Positions 15,150 through 22,587 of a DNA stretch of 26,115 nucleotides are shown here, one piece after another. How positions within the stretch are numbered: the first letter of the stretch is position 1; every line of letters starts with the position of its first letter. The notes below the pieces were generated by a model. The model worked only from the letters and a program-made list of their open reading frames with translations. It was not told the origin of the DNA and did not search any database. The translations under genes and the position numbers were made by a program. The DNA is from an uncultured Sutterella sp. (lineage in GTDB: Bacteria; Pseudomonadota; Gammaproteobacteria; Burkholderiales; Burkholderiaceae_F): NCBI GenBank assembly GCA_905206365.1, contig CAJLHF010000031.1, forward strand, positions 1 to 26,115. Reading direction: 5' to 3'.

Positions 15150-17486
15150 TTGCAGCTCTTCAAGTTCACCAGAATCGCTTCGGGTGTTCTCGCGGCCTTC
15201 GCTCTTGCGGGCGAAGCCGCGGCGTTCACGATTTCGGACATTCGCGTCGAAGGTATCGTCCGTACGGAACCCGGCACGGTCTTCTCGCATCTGCCGTTCC
15301 GCGTCGGGGACGACTTCACGCCCGAGAAGGGCTCGCGGGCCATTCACTCCCTTTATCAGTCGGGGCTCTTCCGCGACGTTTCGCTTTCCCAAGACGGGGA
15401 CGTTCTCGTCGTCTCGCTCTTGGAGCGCCCGGCCGTCGCCACGATCGAAACGCACGGCATCAAGGCGTTCGACAAGGACGCCGTTGAAAAGAGTCTGCGC
15501 GACGTCGGCATGGCCGAAGGGCGTATCTTCGACCAGGCGACCTTGGAGCGCGCCGACCAGGAATTGCGCCGTCAGTACCTCGCGCGCGGCTACTATGGCG
15601 TCTCCGTGAAGACCACCGTGACGCCGCTCGAACGCAACCGCGTTCGCATCACGATCAACGTCGACGAAGGCCGCGCCTCGTCGATCGCCGACATCCGCTT
15701 CGTCGGCAACACGATTTTCGACTCCGACGAGCTCGCCGACCTGATGCAGCTCGGAACCCCGAACTGGATGTCCTGGTACACGAAGCGCGACCTTTACTCG
15801 CGCGAAAAGTTGGCGGCCGACTTGGAAACGATCCGCTCGTACTACATGAACCAGGGCTACCTCGACTTCAAGATCGACTCCGTGCAGGTCTCGATCGCGC
15901 CGAACAAGTCCGACGTCTTCGTCACGATCAACATGACGGAAGGCGAAAAGTACACGGTGAAGAGCGTGAAGCTCACGGGCGACATGCTCGGGCTCGACAA
16001 GGACTTGGAGAGCCTCGTCACCATCAAGGAAGGCGAAATCTACAACGCCGAAAACGTGAAGAACCTCTCGCAGGCGATCACGGACAAGCTCTCCACCCTC
16101 GGCTACGCCTTTGCGGCGGCGCCCGCGAACCCCGTCGCCGACCGCGAAAACCGTACGGTCGACATCGTCTACACGATCGACCCGGGTCGCCGTGCTTACG
16201 TGCGGCGCGTCAACATCACGGGCAACAACCGCACCCGCGACGAAGTGATCCGCCGCGAAGTCCGTCAGTACGAATCCGCCTGGTTCGACAGCGACAAGGT
16301 GAAGCTCTCCCGCGACCGTATCGACCGACTCGGGTACTTCGAAACCGTGACGGCCGAACCGAAGCCGGTGCCGGGTACGCGCGACCAGGTCGACCTCGAA
16401 GTGAACGTCAAAGAGCGTCCCACGGGCTCCATTTCGCTCGGTGCGGGCTACTCCACCTCGGACGGCATCATCCTCTCGGCGGGCTTCGCGCAGAACAACG
16501 TGTTCGGCACGGGGAACTCCGTGTCGGTCGACGTCAATACCTCGAAGTCGCAACGCACGTACGCGCTTTCGGTGGTCGAACCGTACATCACCCCCGAAGG
16601 CATCAGCCGCTCGTGGGACATCTCCGACCGCAAGGTGGACTTGGACGAGCTCGACGTCGCGGACGTTACGTACGAAACCCGCGCGCTCGGCGTCTCGTGG
16701 GGGATTCCGTTCACCGAACTCGACCGCGTCTTCCTCGGCGGCCGCTGGGAAATGACGAGCGTCGACACGAACGAAAACTCCCCGCAGCGCTACAAGAACT
16801 ACAAGGACCAGTTCGGCGACGACCCGATGAGCCTGGCGCTCACGCTCGGTTGGTCGCGCGACAGCCGCGACAATTCGCTCGCTCCGACGCGCGGCGTCTA
16901 CCAGCGCTTGAACGGCGAATTCGGGCTTCCGGGTCTCGACATCCAGTACTACAAGCTCACCTACCAGTACCAGCAGTTCATACCGCTTTCGCGCACGTGG
17001 ACGCTCGCCTTCAACGGCGAAGTGGGCTACGGCGACGTCTACGGCAGCACCTCGCAGTTCCCGTTCTTCAAAAACTTCTACGCGGGCGGTATCGGTTCGG
17101 TGCGCGGGTTCAATTCCGGCACGCTCGGTCCGAAGGACTACTCCTACACGTATCAGGGCGACACGGATGCGGACAACCTCGGCGGCGACCGCATGCTGAC
17201 GGGCTCGATCGAAGTGCTCGCGCCCCTTCCGGGCGGCGACCGTACGCTGCGAATCTTCGGCTTCCTCGATGCGGGCTACGTCTGGGGCTACGAAGGCGTT
17301 CCGATGTCGGGCGGCCGCTACGAACGTCAGAACGTGAGCCTTTCGGATCTGCGCTACTCGACGGGTATCGGCGTGGCCTGGATTTCGCCCCTCGGGCCCT
17401 TGAAGTTCTCGATCGCCGCGCCGCTCAACGAGAAGGAAGGCGACGACGTGCAGCGCTTCCAGTTCCAGATCGGTACGGGCTTCTAA
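15150..17486 (+). CDS. bamA: Outer membrane protein assembly factor BamA
   Basis: Central Omp85 insertase of the BAM complex. The 778 residues comprise a signal peptide ending AxA near residue 25 (GEAAA before FTISD), five POTRA repeats (about 25-425; the first begins FTISDIRVEG), and a C-terminal 16-strand barrel. The loop-6 VRGF motif is at 651-654 (GSVRGF), and the protein ends on Phe, the beta-signal residue. The start is TTG; there is no nearby in-frame ATG or GTG that preserves the signal peptide, and an AGAGAG stretch lies about 8 nt upstream. The structured leader ends just before it. Followed by skp as in most Proteobacteria. Confidence 0.96.
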   Translation: MQLFKFTRIASGVLAAFALAGEAAAFTISDIRVEGIVRTEPGTVFSHLPFRVGDDFTPEKGSRAIHSLYQSGLFRDVSLSQDGDVLVVSLLERPAVATIETHGIKAFDKDAVEKSLRDVGMAEGRIFDQATLERADQELRRQYLARGYYGVSVKTTVTPLERNRVRITINVDEGRASSIADIRFVGNTIFDSDELADLMQLGTPNWMSWYTKRDLYSREKLAADLETIRSYYMNQGYLDFKIDSVQVSIAPNKSDVFVTINMTEGEKYTVKSVKLTGDMLGLDKDLESLVTIKEGEIYNAENVKNLSQAITDKLSTLGYAFAAAPANPVADRENRTVDIVYTIDPGRRAYVRRVNITGNNRTRDEVIRREVRQYESAWFDSDKVKLSRDRIDRLGYFETVTAEPKPVPGTRDQVDLEVNVKERPTGSISLGAGYSTSDGIILSAGFAQNNVFGTGNSVSVDVNTSKSQRTYALSVVEPYITPEGISRSWDISDRKVDLDELDVADVTYETRALGVSWGIPFTELDRVFLGGRWEMTSVDTNENSPQRYKNYKDQFGDDPMSLALTLGWSRDSRDNSLAPTRGVYQRLNGEFGLPGLDIQYYKLTYQYQQFIPLSRTWTLAFNGEVGYGDVYGSTSQFPFFKNFYAGGIGSVRGFNSGTLGPKDYSYTYQGDTDADNLGGDRMLTGSIEVLAPLPGGDRTLRIFGFLDAGYVWGYEGVPMSGGRYERQNVSLSDLRYSTGIGVAWISPLGPLKFSIAAPLNEKEGDDVQRFQFQIGTGF

Positions 17487-17511
17487 CTCCAGGAACCCGA
17501 TACGAACCCCG

Positions 17512-17541
17512 AAATCGGTCGGACGCGAGTCCGGCCGATTT
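17512..17541 (+). other. 13-bp stem-loop between bamA and skp
   Basis: A 13-bp stem (17512-17524 with 17529-17541, one G-U pair) closed by a GCGA tetraloop, 25 nt after bamA. It has A3/T3 at the base but no T tail beyond it, so it may act as a 3' stability or processing element or an attenuator rather than a full terminator. Confidence 0.65.
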
Positions 17542-17645
17542 CCCAACGGAGAAGGCGGCGGGGTGCTTCGATGTCGCATTGACTTCCGCCCGCGCACTTC
17601 TCCCGCATCTTCCCTACGTCTTCCCTTTGTCCGGAGGGCACCAAC

Positions 17646-18230
17646 ATGCCGAAGATTCTTTCCGCAACGCTTCTTTCCCTGACCGCTTTGACGTCCGCCG
17701 CGCTCCTCGGCGCCGCGCCCGCACTTGCGGCCGGAAGCGCCCCGGCGGCCGCGACCCGCTCGAGCGAAGTCGTGCCGGTTCTGAAGATCGGCGTCGTCAA
17801 CATGGAGCGCATCCTTCGCGACGCGAAAGTGGCGCAGGAGGCGAGCGACCGTTTGAACGCCGAGGGGCAGCGCCGTCAGGAAGAAATCGACGCGCTCGCG
17901 CGTCGCTTCAAGACGCGGCTCGAGCGCTTTGAGCGCGAAGCGAAGACGATGGACGAAGCGAGCCGCGTCGCCGAGCAGCGGGCGCTTGCGGAAATGGAAC
18001 GCGACGTCACGCGCCGCAACCGCGAAGCGCGCGACGAATTCAATCAGCGCCGCAACGAAGAGGTGCTCCTTCTTCAGAACCGTGCGGGACGCATCATTCA
18101 GGAAATCGCCCGCAGCGAAAAGTTCGACCTCGTGCTTTACGAATTTTTCTACGCCAGCGACCGCGTCGACCTCACGAACCGCGTGATCGAAGCGCTCGAC
18201 CGCGACGCGAAGCCCGCGAAATCGAAGTAA
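17646..18230 (+). CDS. skp: Periplasmic OMP chaperone Skp/OmpH
   Basis: Trimeric periplasmic chaperone that carries unfolded outer-membrane proteins to BAM. The 194 residues start with a Sec signal peptide (basic MPK, hydrophobic core, cleavage probably after ALA near residue 28). The OmpH-type core begins KIGVVNMERILRDA, followed by a long charged coiled-coil (about 60-150) rich in R, E and Q, and a C-terminal segment KFDLVLYEFFYASDRVDLTNRVI typical of OmpH. GGAGG lies 7 nt before the ATG. It is 159 nt after bamA and upstream of a long-hairpin terminator. Confidence 0.92.
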   Translation: MPKILSATLLSLTALTSAALLGAAPALAAGSAPAAATRSSEVVPVLKIGVVNMERILRDAKVAQEASDRLNAEGQRRQEEIDALARRFKTRLERFEREAKTMDEASRVAEQRALAEMERDVTRRNREARDEFNQRRNEEVLLLQNRAGRIIQEIARSEKFDLVLYEFFYASDRVDLTNRVIEALDRDAKPAKSK

Positions 18231-18272
18231 GCGACTGCCTTCGCGAACCAACCGAAAATTTTCGAAAATCTC

Positions 18273-18343
18273 AAAAAGCCGCCCGAGTCGCAAGGTCCCC
18301 GAGCAAGACGAAATGCCGGGCGCTTCGCTCCCGCGGCTTTTTT
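18273..18343 (+). terminator. skp terminator with a long apical domain
   Basis: A 10-bp basal stem (18273-18282 with 18333-18342) ends in six T residues (18338-18343), enclosing about 50 nt that contain further GC-rich pairing. Unusually large for an intrinsic terminator. It lies 45 nt before the lpxD start. Confidence 0.7.
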
Positions 18344-18387
18344 GATTGACCGTGTGCCCGAAACCCCGGGTGCCAAGGAGTCCGACA

Positions 18388-19491
18388 GTGACCATTCAAC
18401 AGCAACCGACCTATCTCGCCTCCGAACTCGTCGCGCTCGTACGCGAACGCTCGAAGGGACGGCTCGACGCGCGTCTCTCGGGCGAGGACGTCGTCGTCAA
18501 GCGCTTCATGCCCCCGCAGTCGGCGGGTACGGGCGACATGGCCTTTTTGACGGACGCGCGTTACGCGGACGCGATGAAGGCGTCCGCGGCGTCGCTCGTC
18601 ATCCTTCGCGAAAAGGACTGTGAAGCGATCTTCGGCGCGCAAGGCCGCACGGCGGGCTCGGTGCTTCTTTGCGAAGACCCCTACGCCTTCTTTGCCTTCG
18701 CGTCGCAACTTCTTTTCCCCGTCGCCGCGACCCCGGGCATTCACCCGCGTGCCTACGTCGAAGAGGGGGCCGAGGTCGATCCCACGGCCGCCGTTGAAGC
18801 TTTGGCCGTCGTGAAGCGCGGTGCCCGAATCGGTGCGCGCTCCGTCGTGCGCTCGGGCGCCTATGTGGGCGAAGACGTGCAAATCGGCGCCGAGTGCCTC
18901 ATTCACCCCAACGCCGTCCTCGAAGCGGGTACGATCTTGGGCGACCGATGCGTCGTACAGGCGGGCGCCGTTCTGGGGGGCGACGGCTTCGGCTTTGCGC
19001 CTTTCCGCGGCGAATGGGTCAAAATCCCGCAGGTCGGCCGTACGGTGCTCGGCGACGACGTCGAAGTGGGCGCCAACACCACGATCGACCGCGGCGCTCT
19101 GGACGACACGGTCGTGGGCGAAGGGACGAAGCTCGACAACCAGATTCAGCTCGGGCACAACGACCGGATCGGCAAGCACTGCGTGATGGCCGCCTGCGTG
19201 GGCATCGCCGGGTCGACCACCGTGGGCGATCATGCCATGATCGGCGGCGCCGCGATGATCAACGGGCACATCACGATCCCCTCGGGCTCGGCCGTGGGTC
19301 CCGCCACCGCCATTACGGGCTGGGGCGAGAAGCCCGCGCAGCGTACGGGCTTCTTCCCGGCGCTTGAAGGGAAGGACTTCCAGCTGACGGCGGCAACGCT
19401 CACGCGCCTCCCGCAGCTTCGAAAGGACTTGAAAGCCTTGGAGCGCGAAGTGGCCGAATTGAAGGCGCTAATCCGAAAGGAAGAAGCGTAA
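18388..19491 (+). CDS. lpxD: UDP-3-O-(3-hydroxyacyl)glucosamine N-acyltransferase
   Basis: Adds the second hydroxyacyl chain (N-linked) in lipid A synthesis, using acyl-ACP. The 367 residues have an N-terminal uridine-binding domain (about 1-110), many left-handed beta-helix hexapeptide repeats (about 115-300), the GGDGFGFAP motif (197-205), the catalytic His in LDNQIQLGHNDRIG (H257), and a C-terminal helical tail. The start is GTG with AAGGAG 7 nt upstream; this fits the family N-terminus better than an in-frame TTG at 18346. Works directly before LpxH/LpxG and LpxB. Confidence 0.95.
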   Translation: MTIQQQPTYLASELVALVRERSKGRLDARLSGEDVVVKRFMPPQSAGTGDMAFLTDARYADAMKASAASLVILREKDCEAIFGAQGRTAGSVLLCEDPYAFFAFASQLLFPVAATPGIHPRAYVEEGAEVDPTAAVEALAVVKRGARIGARSVVRSGAYVGEDVQIGAECLIHPNAVLEAGTILGDRCVVQAGAVLGGDGFGFAPFRGEWVKIPQVGRTVLGDDVEVGANTTIDRGALDDTVVGEGTKLDNQIQLGHNDRIGKHCVMAACVGIAGSTTVGDHAMIGGAAMINGHITIPSGSAVGPATAITGWGEKPAQRTGFFPALEGKDFQLTAATLTRLPQLRKDLKALEREVAELKALIRKEEA

Positions 19492-19524
19492 CCCCGGGAA
19501 AAGCGCGACAATACTCCGACCCGA

Positions 19525-19544
19525 GGCCGGGCCCGCGCCCGGCC
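19525..19544 (+). other. GC-rich hairpin in the fabZ leader
   Basis: A perfect 8-bp stem (19525-19532 with 19537-19544) with a 4-nt loop, 29 nt before the fabZ ATG. There is no T tail, so it is not a terminator. A GACAAT -10-like hexamer at 19507-19512 would place this hairpin at the very 5' end of a fabZ transcript, but no -35 is visible. Confidence 0.45.
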
Positions 19545-19573
19545 GACCTCGTTCACACTCACAGAGACTCGAC

Positions 19574-20038
19574 ATGCCCAAGACCCTCAACATTGCGGAC
19601 ATCATGGAGCAGCTTCCGCATCGCTATCCGTTCCTTCTGATCGATCGCGTGCTCGAACTCTCCGACGAACTCGACCGCGTCGTCGCGATCAAGAACGTCA
19701 CGATGAACGAACCGCAGTTCACGGGCCATTTTCCCGAAGTGCCCGTCATGCCCGGCGTTCTCATGATCGAAGCGATGGCGCAGGCCTGCGCAATCATCGC
19801 GCTCGCGCGCCTGCCCGAAGGCGTGGACCGCCACAACAGCCTCTTCTACTTTGCCGGCATCGACAAGGCCCGCTTCAAGCGCGTCGTTCAGCCCGGCGAT
19901 CAGCTCGTGATCGAAGGGAAGTTCATCCGTCAGAAGATGGGGCTCGGCGTTTTCGAAGCCGTTGCGACGGTGGACGGCCAGGTGGCCTGCTCGGCGCAGT
20001 TGATGTGCGCCTATCGCCCGGTGCCGAAGAAGGGCTGA
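19574..20038 (+). CDS. fabZ: 3-hydroxyacyl-[acyl-carrier-protein] dehydratase
   Basis: Hot-dog fold dehydratase of fatty acid elongation that competes with LpxA for hydroxyacyl-ACP, so its place between lpxD and lpxA matters for lipid A versus phospholipid balance. The 154 residues show the opening IMEQLPHRYPFLLIDRV and the active site GHFPEVPVMPGVLMIEAMAQ (H52, E66). The start at 19574 has only a weak AGAG upstream. Length and motifs are normal. Confidence 0.97.
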   Translation: MPKTLNIADIMEQLPHRYPFLLIDRVLELSDELDRVVAIKNVTMNEPQFTGHFPEVPVMPGVLMIEAMAQACAIIALARLPEGVDRHNSLFYFAGIDKARFKRVVQPGDQLVIEGKFIRQKMGLGVFEAVATVDGQVACSAQLMCAYRPVPKKG

Positions 20039-20107
20039 TCGGCTTCACCGGCTGAGGCTCGCTTCGGTCGGTGCTTGCTCGCCGAGCGCTTCGGCCGCTT
20101 TGAGCGC

Positions 20108-20147
20108 AAAGGCCCGAGGGGAAATCGATCCCCGCTCGGGCCTTTTT
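20108..20147 (+). terminator. fabZ terminator
   Basis: An 11-bp stem (20108-20118 with 20135-20145) continues after a one-base bulge into three more G-C pairs, and ends in five T residues (20143-20147). Strong intrinsic terminator that separates lpxD-fabZ from lpxA, where most relatives have none that I know of. Confidence 0.88.
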
Positions 20148-20188
20148 GTACGCCTTTTCGCATTTTCATCGCTCTTTTTGAGGGCTTT

Positions 20189-20232
20189 TTGACAGGGCCC
20201 TGTTTTCAATCTAGGGCCCCCGCCCGTATAAT
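20189..20232 (+). promoter_or_regulatory. lpxA promoter/operator region
   Basis: The 342-nt fabZ-lpxA gap holds, after the terminator, a consensus TTGACA (20189-20194) and a consensus TATAAT (20227-20232) that are 32 bp apart, too far for one promoter. TATAAT may use a weak TTTTCA-like -35 (20203-20208); TTGACA may use TAGGGC at 20212. Two AGGGCCC palindromic half-sites (20194-20200 and 20213-20219) with 19-bp spacing overlap this region and could bind a regulator. Confidence 0.5.
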
Positions 20233-20380
20233 CTCCCTCAACAGTGCGGCTTACCCTCGAAGGGGGAGCAGCCGCCCACCGAACGTCAGGACCGGCGGAC
20301 GAAGCCTCCGTCGGTCCGCCCGCGGCGTGCCCGACGTCTTTTCGGCACGTACGGCCCGGGCGAAGCGAAAGGAACACCTC

Positions 20381-21169
20381 ATGGCTCAGATTCATCCGAC
20401 TTCCGTCGTCGACGCGCGCGCGGAATTGGCCGACGACGTCGAGATCGGCCCCTTCTGCCTGATCGGCCCCGAAGTTAAGATCGGCGCGGGTACGCGCCTT
20501 CGCAGTCACGTCGTCGTCGAAGGGCGCACGACGATCGGTTGCCGCAACGTGATTTACGCGGGTGCCTCGATCGGCTGCCACCCGCAGGACAAGAAGTACG
20601 CGGGCGAAGACACCGAACTCGTCGTGGGCGACGACAACGTGATCCGTGAAAACTGCACCTTCTCGATCGGGACCGTTCAGGACCACGGCATCACGCGCGT
20701 GGGGAGTCGCAACCTCTTCATGGCGAACGCCCACGTGGCGCACGACTGTGTGGTCGGCAACGACGTCATTCTCGCGAACAACGTGGCCTTGGCCGGTCAC
20801 GTCACCGTCGAAGACTTCGCGATCATCGGCGGGCAGACGGGCGTGCACCAGTTCGTGCGCGTCGGCGCCCACGCGATGGTGGGGGGCGCGTCGGCCGTTT
20901 TGCGCGACGTGCCGCCCTATGTGATCTGCCACCTCAACCCCTGCACGCCCGCGGGGCTCAATCTCGTGGGTCTGCGCCGCTCGGGCTTCACCGACGAGCA
21001 GATGCGCGCGCTTCGCCGCGCGTACGGTGCCCTTTATCGCGAAAACCTGACCGTCAGGGAAGCCGCGGAAAAGATGGAGACGCTTAAAACGGAATTTCCG
21101 GGCGCCGCCGCCGAAATCGAGCACTTCCGCCGATTCGTCGTCGAGAGCCCCCGAGGCGTGATCCGCTGA
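20381..21169 (+). CDS. lpxA: Acyl-ACP--UDP-N-acetylglucosamine O-acyltransferase
   Basis: First step of lipid A synthesis. The 262 residues start MAQIHPTSVVDARAEL and form a left-handed beta-helix of hexapeptide repeats followed by a C-terminal helical domain. The catalytic His in NAHVAHDCVVGN is H121 (with H118). The C-terminal acceptor region reads ICHLNPCTPAGLNLVGLRRSGF, which differs from enteric LpxA at positions that I recall as an acyl ruler and UDP contacts. AAAGGA lies 7 nt before the ATG. Likely transcribed from its own promoter after the fabZ terminator. Confidence 0.96.
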   Translation: MAQIHPTSVVDARAELADDVEIGPFCLIGPEVKIGAGTRLRSHVVVEGRTTIGCRNVIYAGASIGCHPQDKKYAGEDTELVVGDDNVIRENCTFSIGTVQDHGITRVGSRNLFMANAHVAHDCVVGNDVILANNVALAGHVTVEDFAIIGGQTGVHQFVRVGAHAMVGGASAVLRDVPPYVICHLNPCTPAGLNLVGLRRSGFTDEQMRALRRAYGALYRENLTVREAAEKMETLKTEFPGAAAEIEHFRRFVVESPRGVIR

Positions 21170-21183
21170 TTCAAACCCCAAGA

Positions 21184-21215
21184 GCCCGACGTGCAAACGG
21201 TGCGTCGGGCGTTTT
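21184..21215 (+). terminator. lpxA-lpxB stem-loop (weak terminator)
   Basis: A perfect 8-bp stem (21184-21191 with 21203-21210, 11-nt loop) followed by G and four T residues. Could attenuate lpxB transcription. Confidence 0.55.
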
Positions 21216-21279
21216 GTCGGTTTGCGACCGAATTCAATCGACCCCCGAAACAACTACCTCAAGAGACGCTGGAGATACC

Positions 21280-22464
21280 ATGGGCAACCATCATCCGATT
21301 CCCACCCCTGAAAAGAACGGAGCCGTCTGGCTCGCGGGCGAGGCGAGCGGCGACTTCATCGCGAGCCTCGTGCTTCCCGAAGTCGCGCGACGCATGAAGG
21401 GCGCCCCGCAGTACGGCGTGGGCGGTCCGCGCATGGTGGAAGCGGGCTTTCACGCCTGGCACGACATTCGCGAACTCTCCGTGCGCGGCTACGTCGAAGT
21501 GCTCTCCCACCTGCCGCGTCTCATGCGTCTTCGCAGCGACCTCGTGCGCCGCTTCGCGGACTCGATGCCGCAGGTCTTCGTGGGGGTCGACGCGCCCGAT
21601 TTCAATCTCGGCGTCGAAGAGCAGTTGCGTCGCCGCGGCATCCCGACGGTGCACTTCGTGAGTCCCTCGATCTGGGCGTGGCGACCCGAGCGCATCCACG
21701 CCATCCGCCGCTCGGCCGACCACGTGCTCCTCGTTTTCCCCTTCGAAGAGGCGCTCTACAAGCGCGCGGGCATTCCCGCGACCTACGTCGGTCATCCGCT
21801 TGCGAACGTCATCCCGAAGGAACCCGACACGGCGGGCGCCCGCCGCGACTTCGGCATCGAAGACGACAAGCCCGTCGTCACCGTGATGCCGGGCTCCCGC
21901 ATCGACGAAGTGAACGGGTGCGGTCCCGCTTTCTTCGAAGCGGTCGACAAGGTGCTCCATCGTCTCGGGGACATGCATGTCCTCATCCCCGCCGCCGATG
22001 AAGCCGCCCGCGCGAAGATCATCTTCACGGCGAGCCGTTTTGCGCGTCTCGCGCAGACGATGAAGGTCGAAATCGGCCGCAGCCACCGCATGATCGAAGC
22101 CGCCGACGCCGTGCTGTGCGCGTCGGGGACGGCGTCTCTTGAATGCGCGCTCTACAAAAAGCCCATGGTCGTGGGTTACAAGATGCCGGCGCTTACGGGC
22201 CTCATCATGCAGCGCAAGGCTCTCGTCCACTGCGTGTCGCTCCCCAACATTCTCATGGGCGAAAAGGTCGTGCCCGAATTCCTGCAGTACTTCTGCGAAG
22301 CCGACCCCATTTCCTACGCCCTCGAAGACGCGATCACGAACGAAACCCGTCGCAAGGAACTCGAAGAACGCTTCGCGCGCCTGCACGAGGATCTCACGGC
22401 CGATACGCCAAACCTCGCCGCGAACGTGATCCTCGAAATGGCCTCGCGTTGCGCGTCGCGTTGA
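21280..22464 (+). CDS. lpxB: Lipid-A-disaccharide synthase
   Basis: Glycosyltransferase (GT19) that joins lipid X with UDP-2,3-diacylglucosamine to make the lipid A disaccharide. The 394 residues show AGEASGD (19-25), GVDAPDFNLG, the strongly diagnostic SPSIWAWRPERI, VFPFEEALY, YVGHPL, the MPGSRIDEV loop and CASGTASLECAL. GGAG lies 5 nt before ATG 21280; an earlier in-frame start would add 22 residues with no support. The N-terminal ten residues are less conserved. Next to lpxA as usual, with a stem-loop in between. Confidence 0.96.
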   Translation: MGNHHPIPTPEKNGAVWLAGEASGDFIASLVLPEVARRMKGAPQYGVGGPRMVEAGFHAWHDIRELSVRGYVEVLSHLPRLMRLRSDLVRRFADSMPQVFVGVDAPDFNLGVEEQLRRRGIPTVHFVSPSIWAWRPERIHAIRRSADHVLLVFPFEEALYKRAGIPATYVGHPLANVIPKEPDTAGARRDFGIEDDKPVVTVMPGSRIDEVNGCGPAFFEAVDKVLHRLGDMHVLIPAADEAARAKIIFTASRFARLAQTMKVEIGRSHRMIEAADAVLCASGTASLECALYKKPMVVGYKMPALTGLIMQRKALVHCVSLPNILMGEKVVPEFLQYFCEADPISYALEDAITNETRRKELEERFARLHEDLTADTPNLAANVILEMASRCASR

Positions 22465-22587
22465 TCGACCGGTTTCGCGCTCGAAAGAATTTCCGAACGC
22501 GAAACCCGACCCCACGGAGAGCGTTCCGTACGAGCGGGACGCTCGATTCGTTTTCCGAATTCGAATTCTTCTTCGACTGTTTCGCCC

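Noticed and set aside
15057..18395. A 1112-codon minus-strand frame opposite bamA and skp
   Set aside because: Same antisense artefact; bamA and skp are certain, and the antisense protein has no domain or membrane pattern.
22557..22568. Perfect palindrome GAATTCGAATTC before rnhB
   Set aside because: Conspicuous, but it is a single isolated 12-mer with no partner site or promoter geometry, so chance is sufficient.
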